DNA from: M0103 sp040386155 | Lineage (GTDB): Bacteria > Bacteroidota > Bacteroidia > Flavobacteriales_D > Crocinitomicaceae | Assembly (NCBI GenBank): GCA_040386155.1 | Contig: JAZKFZ010000001.1 | Location: forward strand, 62,001 to 126,000 | DNA: 64,000 nucleotides | Direction: 5' to 3' | Shown: positions 52,736 through 61,093 of the stretch, one piece after another | How positions within the stretch are numbered: the stretch's first letter is position 1 | Layout: each line of letters opens with the position of its first letter | The notes under the pieces: generated by a model | What the model was told of the DNA's origin: nothing | The model's database searches: none | Seen by the model: the letters and a program-made list of their open reading frames with translations, nothing else | Position numbers and translations under genes: made by a program

Positions 52736-53695
52736 ATGATTCGCATATTTAATGGAAATAGAGCTGGGGTTTTATTACTTATCCCCTTTTTTATTGCGTT
52801 TTACATTATCTTAAATAATTACACACAACATTTCCCTGTCGAAGCAAGCATAAATCTAGGCTTTTGGGGAAGAGCCGATGTGTTATTTCCACTACTGGGA
52901 CAAATTGCTAGCGGCGCCATCGTTTTTGTGAATGCCTTATTGATCAACTACATCTTCAACAACAACGAATTTTTTGACAGAAACACCTACATCACATCAC
53001 TCACTTATGTAATTTTAATGAGTTTCTTTCATTCCTTCTATTTTCTAGATGGGATGTTGCTTTCACACTTTTTTCTATTGCTCGTTTTTCAACAAATTTT
53101 CTATCTCAACCAAAACAGCGACGGAAAACGAAACGTCTTCAACGCATTCTTTTGGGCAGGACTAGCCGCCACTTTTCATCCACCACTGCTTATTTGCTTG
53201 CCCATTCTGATTGTCATCATGCGCATTATTCGTCCCTTTATCTTCAAAGAATTTCTTCTTCTGGTAGTAGGATACAGCATTCCCCTTGCTTACGCATTTG
53301 CATTTTTATGGATTTCTGAACATAAAATACACCTTAAATTATTTGAACAAACCACCAATTACAGTGCACAGCAAATAAATTTTTTAATTACTTCAGTGCT
53401 TTTCACCTTGCTGTTTATTTTAGGTCTGATTAGCAATCGTCTAAAAAATAAAACCTCCACTATTCGTTTAAAAAAGCTGACCTCTATTTTGTTTTGGTGG
53501 CTGATTGCGGGGATTGGGCTAGGATTATTTGACTTTCTAAACTATGCCCAAATAGAACGATTTAGCTTTGTAATTTTCGTTTTAACGATCTATCTTAACT
53601 TCGCGCTCAACAATAAAACCTTTCAATTTATTGCGAATGCGATGTTCTACCTCACCTTTGCATATTCGATTGTTAAATTTTTCATTTCAATATAA
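52736..53695 (+). CDS. DUF6427 integral membrane protein
   Basis: 319 residues, eight or nine transmembrane segments. The opening MIRIFNGNRAG and the LNYAQIERFSFV region fit Bacteroidota DUF6427 proteins, which are found next to purine or envelope genes. Function unknown. 62 bases precede purQ. Confidence 0.82.
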   Translation: MIRIFNGNRAGVLLLIPFFIAFYIILNNYTQHFPVEASINLGFWGRADVLFPLLGQIASGAIVFVNALLINYIFNNNEFFDRNTYITSLTYVILMSFFHSFYFLDGMLLSHFFLLLVFQQIFYLNQNSDGKRNVFNAFFWAGLAATFHPPLLICLPILIVIMRIIRPFIFKEFLLLVVGYSIPLAYAFAFLWISEHKIHLKLFEQTTNYSAQQINFLITSVLFTLLFILGLISNRLKNKTSTIRLKKLTSILFWWLIAGIGLGLFDFLNYAQIERFSFVIFVLTIYLNFALNNKTFQFIANAMFYLTFAYSIVKFFISI

Positions 53696-53717
53696 GAAAT
53701 GGAGGGCATAAAATCGC

Positions 53718-53725
53718 TAATTTTG
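53718..53725 (+). promoter_or_regulatory. -7 promoter element for purQ
   Basis: TAATTTTG fits TAnnTTTG, 32 bases before the purQ ATG. No -33 element at the expected position. Confidence 0.45.
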
Positions 53726-53757
53726 TATCATTAATTCATCATCGAAATAGAAAACAA

Positions 53758-54441
53758 ATGAAATTTGGCGTAATTACCTTTCCTGGCTCCAACTGTGATG
53801 AAGACATGGTGTATGTCTTGCAGGATCTTTTGAAACAAAAAGTTGAACGCCTATGGCATAAAGACACTGATTTAAAAGGTGTTGACTTTGTAGTGCTTCC
53901 AGGAGGATTTTCTTACGGCGATTATCTTCGTTCGGGTGCGATTGCGAAATTTTCACCCATCATGAATGAAGTGATGGCGCATGCTGATAAAGGCGGTTAT
54001 GTGATGGGAATTTGCAATGGGTTCCAAATTTTAACAGAATCAGGCTTGTTGGAAGGTGCTTTGTTGCACAACGAAAATCAAAAATTTATTTGTAAAAATG
54101 TCTATCTAAAACCTGCTTCAAGTGGAAATGTACTTACGAAGGGTTTAGAAAATAAAGCATACAAAATTCCTATCGCCCATGGTGAAGGTAGATTTTATGC
54201 GCCTACTGATGTGGTTAAATCCTTGCAAGACAATGATCAAATTCTGTTCAATTATTGTTCGGCAGAAGGAGAAGTTGCCACAGCGCACAATCCAAATGGA
54301 TCATTGCTGAACATTGCAGGAATTACCAATAAAAAGAAAAATGTATTTGGAATGATGCCACACCCAGAGCGAGCTGCAGACCACACCATCAGCAACATGG
54401 ATGGGAAGGCGATTTTTGATTCGATATTAAAATACTGTTAA
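53758..54441 (+). CDS. purQ: phosphoribosylformylglycinamidine synthase, glutaminase subunit
   Basis: 227 residues, class I glutamine amidotransferase. The nucleophile Cys is in GICNGFQIL (about residue 86), the catalytic His in MPHPERAAD, with PGGFSYGDYLRSGA nearby. Supplies ammonia to PurL in purine synthesis, step 4. The gene one base downstream is purD, so purine genes are clustered here; purL and purS are not in the window. Confidence 0.97.
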   Translation: MKFGVITFPGSNCDEDMVYVLQDLLKQKVERLWHKDTDLKGVDFVVLPGGFSYGDYLRSGAIAKFSPIMNEVMAHADKGGYVMGICNGFQILTESGLLEGALLHNENQKFICKNVYLKPASSGNVLTKGLENKAYKIPIAHGEGRFYAPTDVVKSLQDNDQILFNYCSAEGEVATAHNPNGSLLNIAGITNKKKNVFGMMPHPERAADHTISNMDGKAIFDSILKYC

Positions 54442-54442
54442 A

Positions 54443-55717
54443 ATGAGAGTACTTTTACTCGGATCAGGAGGACGTGAAAATGCCATCGCCTGGAAATTAG
54501 CGCAAAGTTCAATGTTGGAAGAGCTTTTTATCGCTCCAGGAAATGCCGGCACTCGTCAGCATGGCAAAAATGTTCAAATTAATCCAGTGGATTTTCCCGC
54601 AGTGAAAAAATTTGTACTTGAAAACGACATAAATTTAGTAGTTGTTGGTCCTGAAGAACCTTTGGTAAAAGGAATTTACGATTATTTTCTTGCAGACGAA
54701 GAAATAAAGAACGTGCCAGTTATTGGTCCAAGTGCACAAGGTGCGCAGTTAGAAGGAAGTAAAGATTTTGCAAAACAGTTTATGCAACGTCACAATATTC
54801 CCACTGCAAAATATGCCACGTTCACCAAAGACACCTTAAAAGAAGGGTATGCCTTTTTGGAGAACATGAAAGCGCCGTACGTTTTGAAAGCAGATGGACT
54901 TGCTGCTGGAAAAGGTGTGGTAATTTTAGAACAACTTAGTGAAGCAAAAGCAGAGTTAAGAAGCATGTTGGAAGACGCTAAATTTGGCGACGCGAGCTCA
55001 AGAGTTGTCATCGAGCAATTCCTCAGTGGTATTGAGCTTTCTGTGTTTGTATTAACGGATGGTGACTCGTACCGAATTTTGCCTGAAGCGAAAGATTACA
55101 AGCGCATTGGTGAAGGAGATACCGGTCTAAATACTGGTGGAATGGGCGCTATTTCTCCTGTTCCCTTTGCAGACCGAACATTTAAAGAAAAAATTGAAAA
55201 TCAAATCATTATTCCAACGATTAAAGGTTTGCGCGCTGAAAAAATTCCCTATAAAGGATTTGTGTTCTTTGGCTTAATCAATGTGAAAGGTGAACCATAC
55301 GTTATCGAATACAACTGTCGATTAGGTGATCCAGAAACAGAAGTAGTGCTTCCGCGTTTAAAGTCTGATCTATTGGATTTATTCGAAGGTGTAGCAACAA
55401 ATACCTTGTCGGAACGCGATGTGCAATTTGCAGAACAATGCTGCGCTACAGTAATGATGGTGGCTGGTGGCTATCCAGGAGAGTACAAAAACGGTTACCC
55501 GATTTATGGCTTAAACGAAATTACTGATAGTCTCATTTTCCACGCCGGAACAAGTGCTGATGGTCCAGCCGTAAAATCTGCTGGTGGCCGTGTTTTAGCT
55601 GTTACATCGTATGGGAAAACGCTGAATGTAGCCTTAGAAAAATCATACAATTCGATATCTAAAATTGAATTTGAAGGCGCCTATTTTAGAAAAGACATCG
55701 GATTTGATGTTCTCTGA
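54443..55717 (+). CDS. purD: phosphoribosylamine–glycine ligase
   Basis: 424 residues, ATP-grasp enzyme of purine synthesis step 2. Hallmarks: LLLGSGGRENAIAWKL at the N-terminus, VGPEEPLVKGIYDYF, KADGLAAGKGVVI, GGMGAISP, and EYNCRLGDPETE. Normal length. One base after purQ, so co-transcribed. Ends before a weak -7 candidate (TATCTTTC near 55728) of the next gene. Confidence 0.98.
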   Translation: MRVLLLGSGGRENAIAWKLAQSSMLEELFIAPGNAGTRQHGKNVQINPVDFPAVKKFVLENDINLVVVGPEEPLVKGIYDYFLADEEIKNVPVIGPSAQGAQLEGSKDFAKQFMQRHNIPTAKYATFTKDTLKEGYAFLENMKAPYVLKADGLAAGKGVVILEQLSEAKAELRSMLEDAKFGDASSRVVIEQFLSGIELSVFVLTDGDSYRILPEAKDYKRIGEGDTGLNTGGMGAISPVPFADRTFKEKIENQIIIPTIKGLRAEKIPYKGFVFFGLINVKGEPYVIEYNCRLGDPETEVVLPRLKSDLLDLFEGVATNTLSERDVQFAEQCCATVMMVAGGYPGEYKNGYPIYGLNEITDSLIFHAGTSADGPAVKSAGGRVLAVTSYGKTLNVALEKSYNSISKIEFEGAYFRKDIGFDVL

Positions 55718-55753
55718 TTTATTGCTATCTTTCACCTAAGTATTTACGAAAGA

Positions 55754-56986
55754 ATGAATTTTTCGCTGATTTTTCTTGGTGTCGTCTTAATTGTGTTGTG
55801 TACTTTTTTTGCTTCCGCAGAAATTGCATTTATATCTACAACGCGATTAAAAGCGACGCTTGATAAATCAAACGGAAGTTTTTCCGGAAGAGCACTAGCG
55901 CTTTTCTATAAGAATGAAGCCTTTTTTGACTTCTTCTTGACCTTTGCCTATTCAATTTCTTTTATCGGATTTTGCCTTTCATTTTACCTCCATTTTGAAT
56001 CTAGCGACTGGAAAATAGTAAGCCTAACGATCATCTGCATGTTCGGAATTGCGTTTCTTTTCAGCAGTGTTTTACCTCCTGTTTTGATGTCGCGATTTCA
56101 AGTAGTTTTCTTTAAGCGATTTTCATTTATACTGCTTTTTTTCTACTTCATACTGTATATTCCTAGCTTTCTATTGTATTACTTGGGCACTTTATTTTTA
56201 AGGCTTGTTCGCGTGAAACAAGTAGAAGAAGACCAAGCCTTTTCGAAAGAAGATTTAGAAGAGTACATTAGCACAATGACGGAGCAGCTTCCTGAAGAGC
56301 AAGAATTTAGTCACGAAATGGAGATCTTGCAAAATGCGCTCGAGTTTTCCTATGCCAAAGCGCGTGATTGTATGATTCCTTTAGCGGAAATGATCTCGAT
56401 AGATGTAGACGACACGATAGAAAATTTGAATCAACTATTTATCGAGCATGGTCTCACGAAAATTATTGTTTACCGAACTACGATCGACAATATTATTGGC
56501 TATGTGCACTCGTATGAAATGTTCAAAAAACCCACGTTCATTAAGCAAATCTTACTTCCGATTTCATTTATTCCTGCTGCCACTGCTGGAAAGGAATTAC
56601 TAGCCCTTTTCACAAAGAAATCGAGCAGTGTAGCTATTGTAGTTGATGAATATGGTGGCACCGCAGGTTTAGTGACCTTGGAGGATGTTATTGAAGAAAT
56701 TATTGGAGAAATTGAAGATGAACACGATCAATTAGATGGTCCAGAAGAACAATTAGATGAGGCAAATTATCGATTTAATGCCCAACTAGAGATCGACTAC
56801 TTGAATGAGAACTACAAATTTGGACTTCCTGTTTCAGATGAATATGAAACCCTAGGTGGTTTGCTTACGCTTCAATTAGGCACAATACCAGATGTAGGAG
56901 CGGTCGTTGAACTCAATAATCTCCGTTTAACAATTGAAGAAGTGAGTGACCGACGCGTGGAAATCGTTCATGTACACATCAAATGA
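55754..56986 (+). CDS. CNNM/CBS/CorC-HlyC membrane protein (hemolysin C-like)
   Basis: 410 residues: CNNM domain with three or four helices (opening FASAEIAFISTTRLKATLDKS), two CBS domains (about 190–310, with MIPLAEMISIDVDD and VVDEYGGTAGLVTLEDVIEE), and a C-terminal transporter-associated CorC domain (ETLGGLLTLQLG). Likely magnesium or cobalt efflux. The flavobacterial GldE protein shares this layout, but I see no proof that this is GldE. Its stop overlaps the next start (ATGA). Confidence 0.93.
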   Translation: MNFSLIFLGVVLIVLCTFFASAEIAFISTTRLKATLDKSNGSFSGRALALFYKNEAFFDFFLTFAYSISFIGFCLSFYLHFESSDWKIVSLTIICMFGIAFLFSSVLPPVLMSRFQVVFFKRFSFILLFFYFILYIPSFLLYYLGTLFLRLVRVKQVEEDQAFSKEDLEEYISTMTEQLPEEQEFSHEMEILQNALEFSYAKARDCMIPLAEMISIDVDDTIENLNQLFIEHGLTKIIVYRTTIDNIIGYVHSYEMFKKPTFIKQILLPISFIPAATAGKELLALFTKKSSSVAIVVDEYGGTAGLVTLEDVIEEIIGEIEDEHDQLDGPEEQLDEANYRFNAQLEIDYLNENYKFGLPVSDEYETLGGLLTLQLGTIPDVGAVVELNNLRLTIEEVSDRRVEIVHVHIK

Positions 56987-57786
56987 AACTATTCTTTTCA
57001 CTGATTTTCTTAGTTCCATTTTTGGGGATTTTTGGGCAAAAGAACAGCAGCACCATTCGAATTGACAAAGAGTTAAAAGAAATTTCGGGTCTTGAGCAAT
57101 TCAATGATTCTCTTTTAGTGGCGATGAATGATTCTGGAAATCAACCTCTCCTCTATTTTGTGAACTTCAAAGGACAAATTATACAACGAACGTTCATTTC
57201 CAACGCGATAAACAATGATTGGGAAGACTTAGCGATGGATGATCAACGCAATCTCTACATTGGCGATTTTGGGAATAACCTCAATCAACGAAAAAATTTA
57301 GCTGTTTTGAAATTAAACATCGATTCGGCCTTTCAGCAAGACACCATCAAGGTTGAATTTATTTACTTTTCGTACGAAGAGCAAACGAGTTTTCCACCAG
57401 AAAAAGGGCAGCGCATTTTTGATTGTGAAAGCATGGCATGGCACAATGGTAACTTAGTGTTGATCACAAAAAACACGGACAAAAAAGCGATGGTGGCAAA
57501 TGAATATCGTCTTTCTACCATCCCAGGAAGCTATCAGATAGAAAAAGCTGGAATTCATGCTTGCAAGGGTACACTCAAAGATCAATTTACAGGAATGGAT
57601 TTCGATCAAAACACTTTTTATCTTTTAACTTATAAACGTTTGCAATTCAATAATAGGCGAATAAAATTTCATCGTTTAACACAAAAAGAAGCCGTTTTAA
57701 AGCTCAATGATGGTCGAGTTTTGATTGCATCGGAGCGAAATTTTTTGCTGGGGGGTCCTTTTTTTCATTTTATGGATATTGAATAA
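56983..57786 (+). CDS. secreted propeller-like hypothetical protein
   Basis: 267 residues, signal peptide ending IFGQ. The mature protein has repeated motifs with the look of a six-bladed propeller (KEISGLEQFNDSLLVAMNDSG, DWEDLAMDDQRNLYIGDFGNN, DCESMAWHNGNLVLITKNT). I recognise this as a common Bacteroidota secreted protein without a known function. Translationally coupled to the CNNM gene. Its last codons and stop lie in the arm of the inverted repeat at 57781. Confidence 0.78.
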   Translation: MKLFFSLIFLVPFLGIFGQKNSSTIRIDKELKEISGLEQFNDSLLVAMNDSGNQPLLYFVNFKGQIIQRTFISNAINNDWEDLAMDDQRNLYIGDFGNNLNQRKNLAVLKLNIDSAFQQDTIKVEFIYFSYEEQTSFPPEKGQRIFDCESMAWHNGNLVLITKNTDKKAMVANEYRLSTIPGSYQIEKAGIHACKGTLKDQFTGMDFDQNTFYLLTYKRLQFNNRRIKFHRLTQKEAVLKLNDGRVLIASERNFLLGGPFFHFMDIE

Positions 57787-57968
57787 TCTGGGGGTTGGAG
57801 TGGGGATATAGAAAAAATGAAGCACGCAGATTTAGCAGATTCACGCAGAATTGTGTTTGATGAAAATGATGCCAGGACAACAATTCTACTTTGGTTCCTT
57901 TTTAATCTGCTAAATCTGCGTGAAATAAAACTTTCCGAAGCATCCCCACTCCAACCCCCAGATTATTC
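57781..57968. repeat. nested inverted-repeat element (MITE-like)
   Basis: Perfect 27-bp terminal arms (57781–57807, 57942–57968), a second perfect 19-bp inverted repeat inside (57823–57841, 57904–57922), and a third 8-bp pair (57847–57854, 57880–57887). CACGCAGA is also directly repeated (57823–57830, 57842–57849). The motif CGCAGATTTAGCAGATT is one I remember from intergenic repeats in Bacteroidota. The arms contain the stops of both flanking convergent genes. The whole 188 bases can fold into one long hairpin. Confidence 0.9.
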
Positions 57969-58343
57969 CAGTCGGTAAACCACACGTTTTATTCCTTCGC
58001 TAATATTTGCTGCATTAAAATTAACCAATACACCCAGTTTTAACTCCGTTAATTTCAAGTAAGTCGTTAATTGTTTGTAGTGCACCGAGGCTAATTCTGA
58101 CACTGATTTTACTTCAATAATTACTTTGTCTTCAACCAGTAAATCGATTCGATAAGCTGCATCGAGATATACATCTTTGTATTGAAACGGTAAAACCACT
58201 TGCTTCTGCACCTTCAATCCAGCACTAGAAAGTTCATAGTACAAAGCCGCTTCATAAGCACTTTCTAGGAGGCCAGGCCCTACACTATTGTAAATTTCAA
58301 AGATAGCGCCTCTAATTTTATACGATATTTCATTTTCACTCAT
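57963..58343 (-). CDS. GxxExxY protein (PD-(D/E)XK nuclease-like fold)
   Basis: 126 residues. The name motif is GPGLLESAYEAAL (near residue 25); FQYKDVYLDAAYRIDLLVEDKVIIEVKSV supplies the Asp and Glu-x-Lys of the PD-(D/E)XK fold. The family (PDDEXK_3 in Pfam, TIGR04256 in TIGRFAM to my memory) is widespread and laterally mobile but of unknown function. The C-terminal codons and stop lie in the inverted repeat. No mate gene beside it, unlike a normal toxin pair. Confidence 0.92.
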   Translation of the reverse strand: MSENEISYKIRGAIFEIYNSVGPGLLESAYEAALYYELSSAGLKVQKQVVLPFQYKDVYLDAAYRIDLLVEDKVIIEVKSVSELASVHYKQLTTYLKLTELKLGVLVNFNAANISEGIKRVVYRLE

Positions 58344-58452
58344 AGATTAAAACTATATTCTAAAAACTAAATTTCAACTATTTGATTTTCAGTTTGTTTG
58401 TTGTATCTTAAATAAGGGAGGCACAAACCAAGCTGTTTTTTAAAATATCCAC

Positions 58453-58460
58453 TAAATTTG
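58453..58460 (+). promoter_or_regulatory. -7 promoter element for the HAD phosphatase gene
   Basis: TAAATTTG, a perfect TAnnTTTG match, 23 bases before the ATG at 58484. No clear -33 element. Confidence 0.5.
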
Positions 58461-58483
58461 CCGCTCAGCAAACGATAAAAACA

Positions 58484-59143
58484 ATGCAAGAACTCGATTT
58501 AGTCAATTTTGATGCAGTAATTTTTGATATGGACGGTGTGCTGATCGATTCCGAGCCTTTGTGGAAAATTGCGATGGAGGAAGTTTTTCATGCATTGGGA
58601 TCTAAATTGACTAAGCAGGATTTTCAAAAAACAGTAGGCTTACGTCTCGATGAGGTTATTTTGTTTTGGCATCAAGAAGAACAATGGGGAGATTTAAGTC
58701 CGAAGGACATTGAAACCAAAATTGTCCAAAAAATGGTCGCGTTAATTCAACAAAATGCGCAGCCGCTTCCAGGTGTTATTGAGACATTAATATTCCTGCA
58801 AAACAAAGGATTAAAAATTGGCTTGGCCACGTCCTCCTATGAAATTTTGATTGACACCATTTTAGATGAGTTAAACATCCGTTCCTACTTTAATTTCACA
58901 CATTCTGCTGAATTGGAATTATTTGGTAAACCTCATCCCGCAGTGTATCTTACTGTTGCTGAAAAACTGAATGTTTCTCCCTTAAAATGTTTGGTCATTG
59001 AAGATTCTCTCAATGGAATCATTGCTGCAAAAGCTGCTCGTATGAAAGTCATTTGTATTCCAGAAAAAACGCATCATCCAGATCCAAAGCTCATCGTTGC
59101 TGACTGGATGTTTGAAAGTATGGAGGGCTTGTTTCTAGACTAA
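58484..59143 (+). CDS. HAD-family phosphatase, HxpB/beta-PGM-like
   Basis: 219 residues. Motif I is IFDMDGVLIDSE (nucleophile and general acid Asp), motif II ATSS, and motifs III–IV KPHP … VIEDSLNGI. Cap domain between residues 20 and 85. Resembles hexitol phosphatase B and the 2-deoxyglucose-6-phosphatase branch; substrate is a guess. The 3' end overlaps the convergent glycosyltransferase gene by nine bases. Confidence 0.93.
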   Translation: MQELDLVNFDAVIFDMDGVLIDSEPLWKIAMEEVFHALGSKLTKQDFQKTVGLRLDEVILFWHQEEQWGDLSPKDIETKIVQKMVALIQQNAQPLPGVIETLIFLQNKGLKIGLATSSYEILIDTILDELNIRSYFNFTHSAELELFGKPHPAVYLTVAEKLNVSPLKCLVIEDSLNGIIAAKAARMKVICIPEKTHHPDPKLIVADWMFESMEGLFLD

Positions 59144-60127
59144 ATTCAGTTTGCTCAACACCGTTTCAACCGAAATATTCTCAATACAATTACACGCTTT
59201 TTTTTCTTTGCATTTTGGACAATTCTGATCAAACACTAGCATTTCTGTATTCGTACCCAGTGCTGCCCAACGTCCTGGATGAATTGGCTTACGCGGCGAA
59301 AATAATCCTATTGTTCTCAAACCAAGAAATCCTGCAATGTGCAAGGGTCCCGTTGAACAAGCCACTAAGGCTTTGTTTTTACCGATGAACGTGATCAATT
59401 CAGTAAGATTCATTTTTCCTGTAGTGTCGAAAATCATTGGATGAACAGGAATTTCAGATCGAAATAAATCACCTTCTTTTGCTGTTCCAGTGAAGTAAAC
59501 TGAATACCCTCGTTGTACCAAGGCCAATGCAAGTCGATTGTACTTCTCTATCGGCCACTCTAAAGCGCTTCCTTGCGATTTTGGGTGCAACACCACGCCT
59601 TTATCAGAAAGTATCGCTGAAATAGCTTCAGGTAAGGCTTGATTATTTGCTTCAAATGCGCTCAACATTCCTTTCACTTCATCAATGGATGGAATTGTAT
59701 CACAGCCAAGCGGTTTTAACAAGTGAAAATTTAATTGTGCCTCATGAAAATCAGAATTTTTACGCGTAAAATTTACACGTTGATTGCAGGTTAACAAATG
59801 AAAACTTCGATGAGAGGTCCCAATTCGATTTGGAATCTTCGCTTTTTTCGCTAACGCAGCAATTTCTTTGTTCGGAAAAACATGAATGATGGTATCGGCA
59901 TTGAACTTTGCTATGGTTTGCACTCTTTCTGCGGAAGGCATTGCCTCTAAACTATTCCAAGAAAGAAATTCGTCGATCGGAAAGCAAGCAATGATTGGCT
60001 CCGTGTATTCTCTACCTAGATACACCAAATACGCGTCTGGAAATTTTTGGCGCAACCAAGTAATAAATGGCAGGGTTAACAATACATCACCGATACTATC
60101 TGTTCGAGAAATAATAATTCTTTTCAT
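59135..60127 (-). CDS. glycosyltransferase family 9 (heptosyltransferase-like)
   Basis: 330 residues, GT-B fold. Opening IISRTDSIGDVLLTLPFITWLRQKFP, C-terminal half with VLHPKSQGSALEWP and LVACSTGPLHIAGFLGLRTIGLFSP typical of ADP-heptose:LPS transferases. A late CPKCKEKKACNC cluster of cysteines may bind zinc. It follows the family 2 gene by two bases; together they likely build the LPS core. Confidence 0.93.
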   Translation of the reverse strand: MKRIIISRTDSIGDVLLTLPFITWLRQKFPDAYLVYLGREYTEPIIACFPIDEFLSWNSLEAMPSAERVQTIAKFNADTIIHVFPNKEIAALAKKAKIPNRIGTSHRSFHLLTCNQRVNFTRKNSDFHEAQLNFHLLKPLGCDTIPSIDEVKGMLSAFEANNQALPEAISAILSDKGVVLHPKSQGSALEWPIEKYNRLALALVQRGYSVYFTGTAKEGDLFRSEIPVHPMIFDTTGKMNLTELITFIGKNKALVACSTGPLHIAGFLGLRTIGLFSPRKPIHPGRWAALGTNTEMLVFDQNCPKCKEKKACNCIENISVETVLSKLNLV

Positions 60128-60129
60128 CT

Positions 60130-60885
60130 TTAATGTTGAAGCTTTAATAGTTTAACGTATTTTCTATACGTTGCGTATGCACTTAGGCGAGAAATTGTGA
60201 AACCTGTTTTTCCATCTAAAAAGCCCCTCATAATGAAATAGCTTTTGAGGAACTGTGCTACTACTTTTACAAGTACCATGAAGCGATTGGTTCTTCTTCC
60301 TTTTTGATACAATTCGTTGGCAGCAATGTCGCCAAAGTACTCTATTTGTTTCAAATGATCTTCCTTTGTGTAGTAGGAATAATGCAATAAATCTCCATGT
60401 AAAAAACCAGTTTCTTGCTGCTCATTCATGTCTAAACGATCATGTGGATTGACCCCTGTCCAGCGTGCAAATTTTCTGTGTACCAATCTCACTTTTGTAT
60501 CGGGATACCAGCCGCAGTAACGCACCCAGTGTCCACAATAATTTGTTAAACGATTGAATCGAAAGCCATGTAAATTTCCTTGTTCTTTTTTAATGGCAAG
60601 AATGCTATTTTTCAATTCATCTGACAAGGCTTCATCGGCATCGAGTGAAAGAATCCATTCATTGGAAGCGGCATCGATGGCTACATTCTTTTGTTGAATA
60701 TGGCCTTCAAATGGGTGTTGAATAAATCGAACGCCGTGTTGTTCGCATATCGCTTGAGTTGCATCCGTAGAAAAAGAATCAACGACCACAATTTCATCTA
60801 CCACGTCGATCAATGAGCGCAAACATCGATCAATGTTTCGTTCTTCGTTAAATGTGATGATGACGGCAGAAAGCTTCATTTCCAT
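60130..60885 (-). CDS. glycosyltransferase family 2 (WaaE/KdtX-like)
   Basis: 251 residues. GT-A motifs: AVIITFNEERNIDRCLRSL, VVDSFSTDAT, the metal-binding LDADE (DxD), and a conserved WVRYCGWYPDTKVRLVHR in the acceptor part; this fits LPS core beta-1,4-glucosyltransferases of the WaaE group. Two ATG codons (60885, 60879) are possible starts. Perfect -7 box immediately upstream. Confidence 0.94.
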   Translation of the reverse strand: MEMKLSAVIITFNEERNIDRCLRSLIDVVDEIVVVDSFSTDATQAICEQHGVRFIQHPFEGHIQQKNVAIDAASNEWILSLDADEALSDELKNSILAIKKEQGNLHGFRFNRLTNYCGHWVRYCGWYPDTKVRLVHRKFARWTGVNPHDRLDMNEQQETGFLHGDLLHYSYYTKEDHLKQIEYFGDIAANELYQKGRRTNRFMVLVKVVAQFLKSYFIMRGFLDGKTGFTISRLSAYATYRKYVKLLKLQH

Positions 60886-60889
60886 TTTG

Positions 60890-60897
60890 CAAAGATA
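60890..60897 (-). promoter_or_regulatory. -7 promoter element for the GT2–GT9 operon
   Basis: TATCTTTG on the minus strand, four bases from the ATG at 60885, predicts a leaderless message (or a start at 60879). Confidence 0.45.
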
Positions 60898-61093
60898 CGA
60901 GGTTTCTTGAGGAGTTTAACAGATAACAACACTTTATTCCTTTCACCACAAAGACACAATTGAATTTTGATGTGCTGTGTGTTTTAAGGCACAAAAGAAA
61001 ATTCCAATGTCGAATAAGAAATCAGCGAAACGTAAGTTCAACGGAGCTAAATAAATGGGCGTTCACATCTGCGAAACCTGCGAGAGGCCAAGT
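60898..61093. other. intergenic stretch with scraps of dispersed-repeat words
   Basis: No frame here looks coding. TTTCACCACAAAGACACAA (60938–60956) and ATCTGCGAAACCTGCGAGAG (61067–61086) resemble words of common Bacteroidota intergenic repeats, the second related to the CGCAG words at 57823. No palindrome was found, so these would be decayed copies. Confidence 0.4.
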
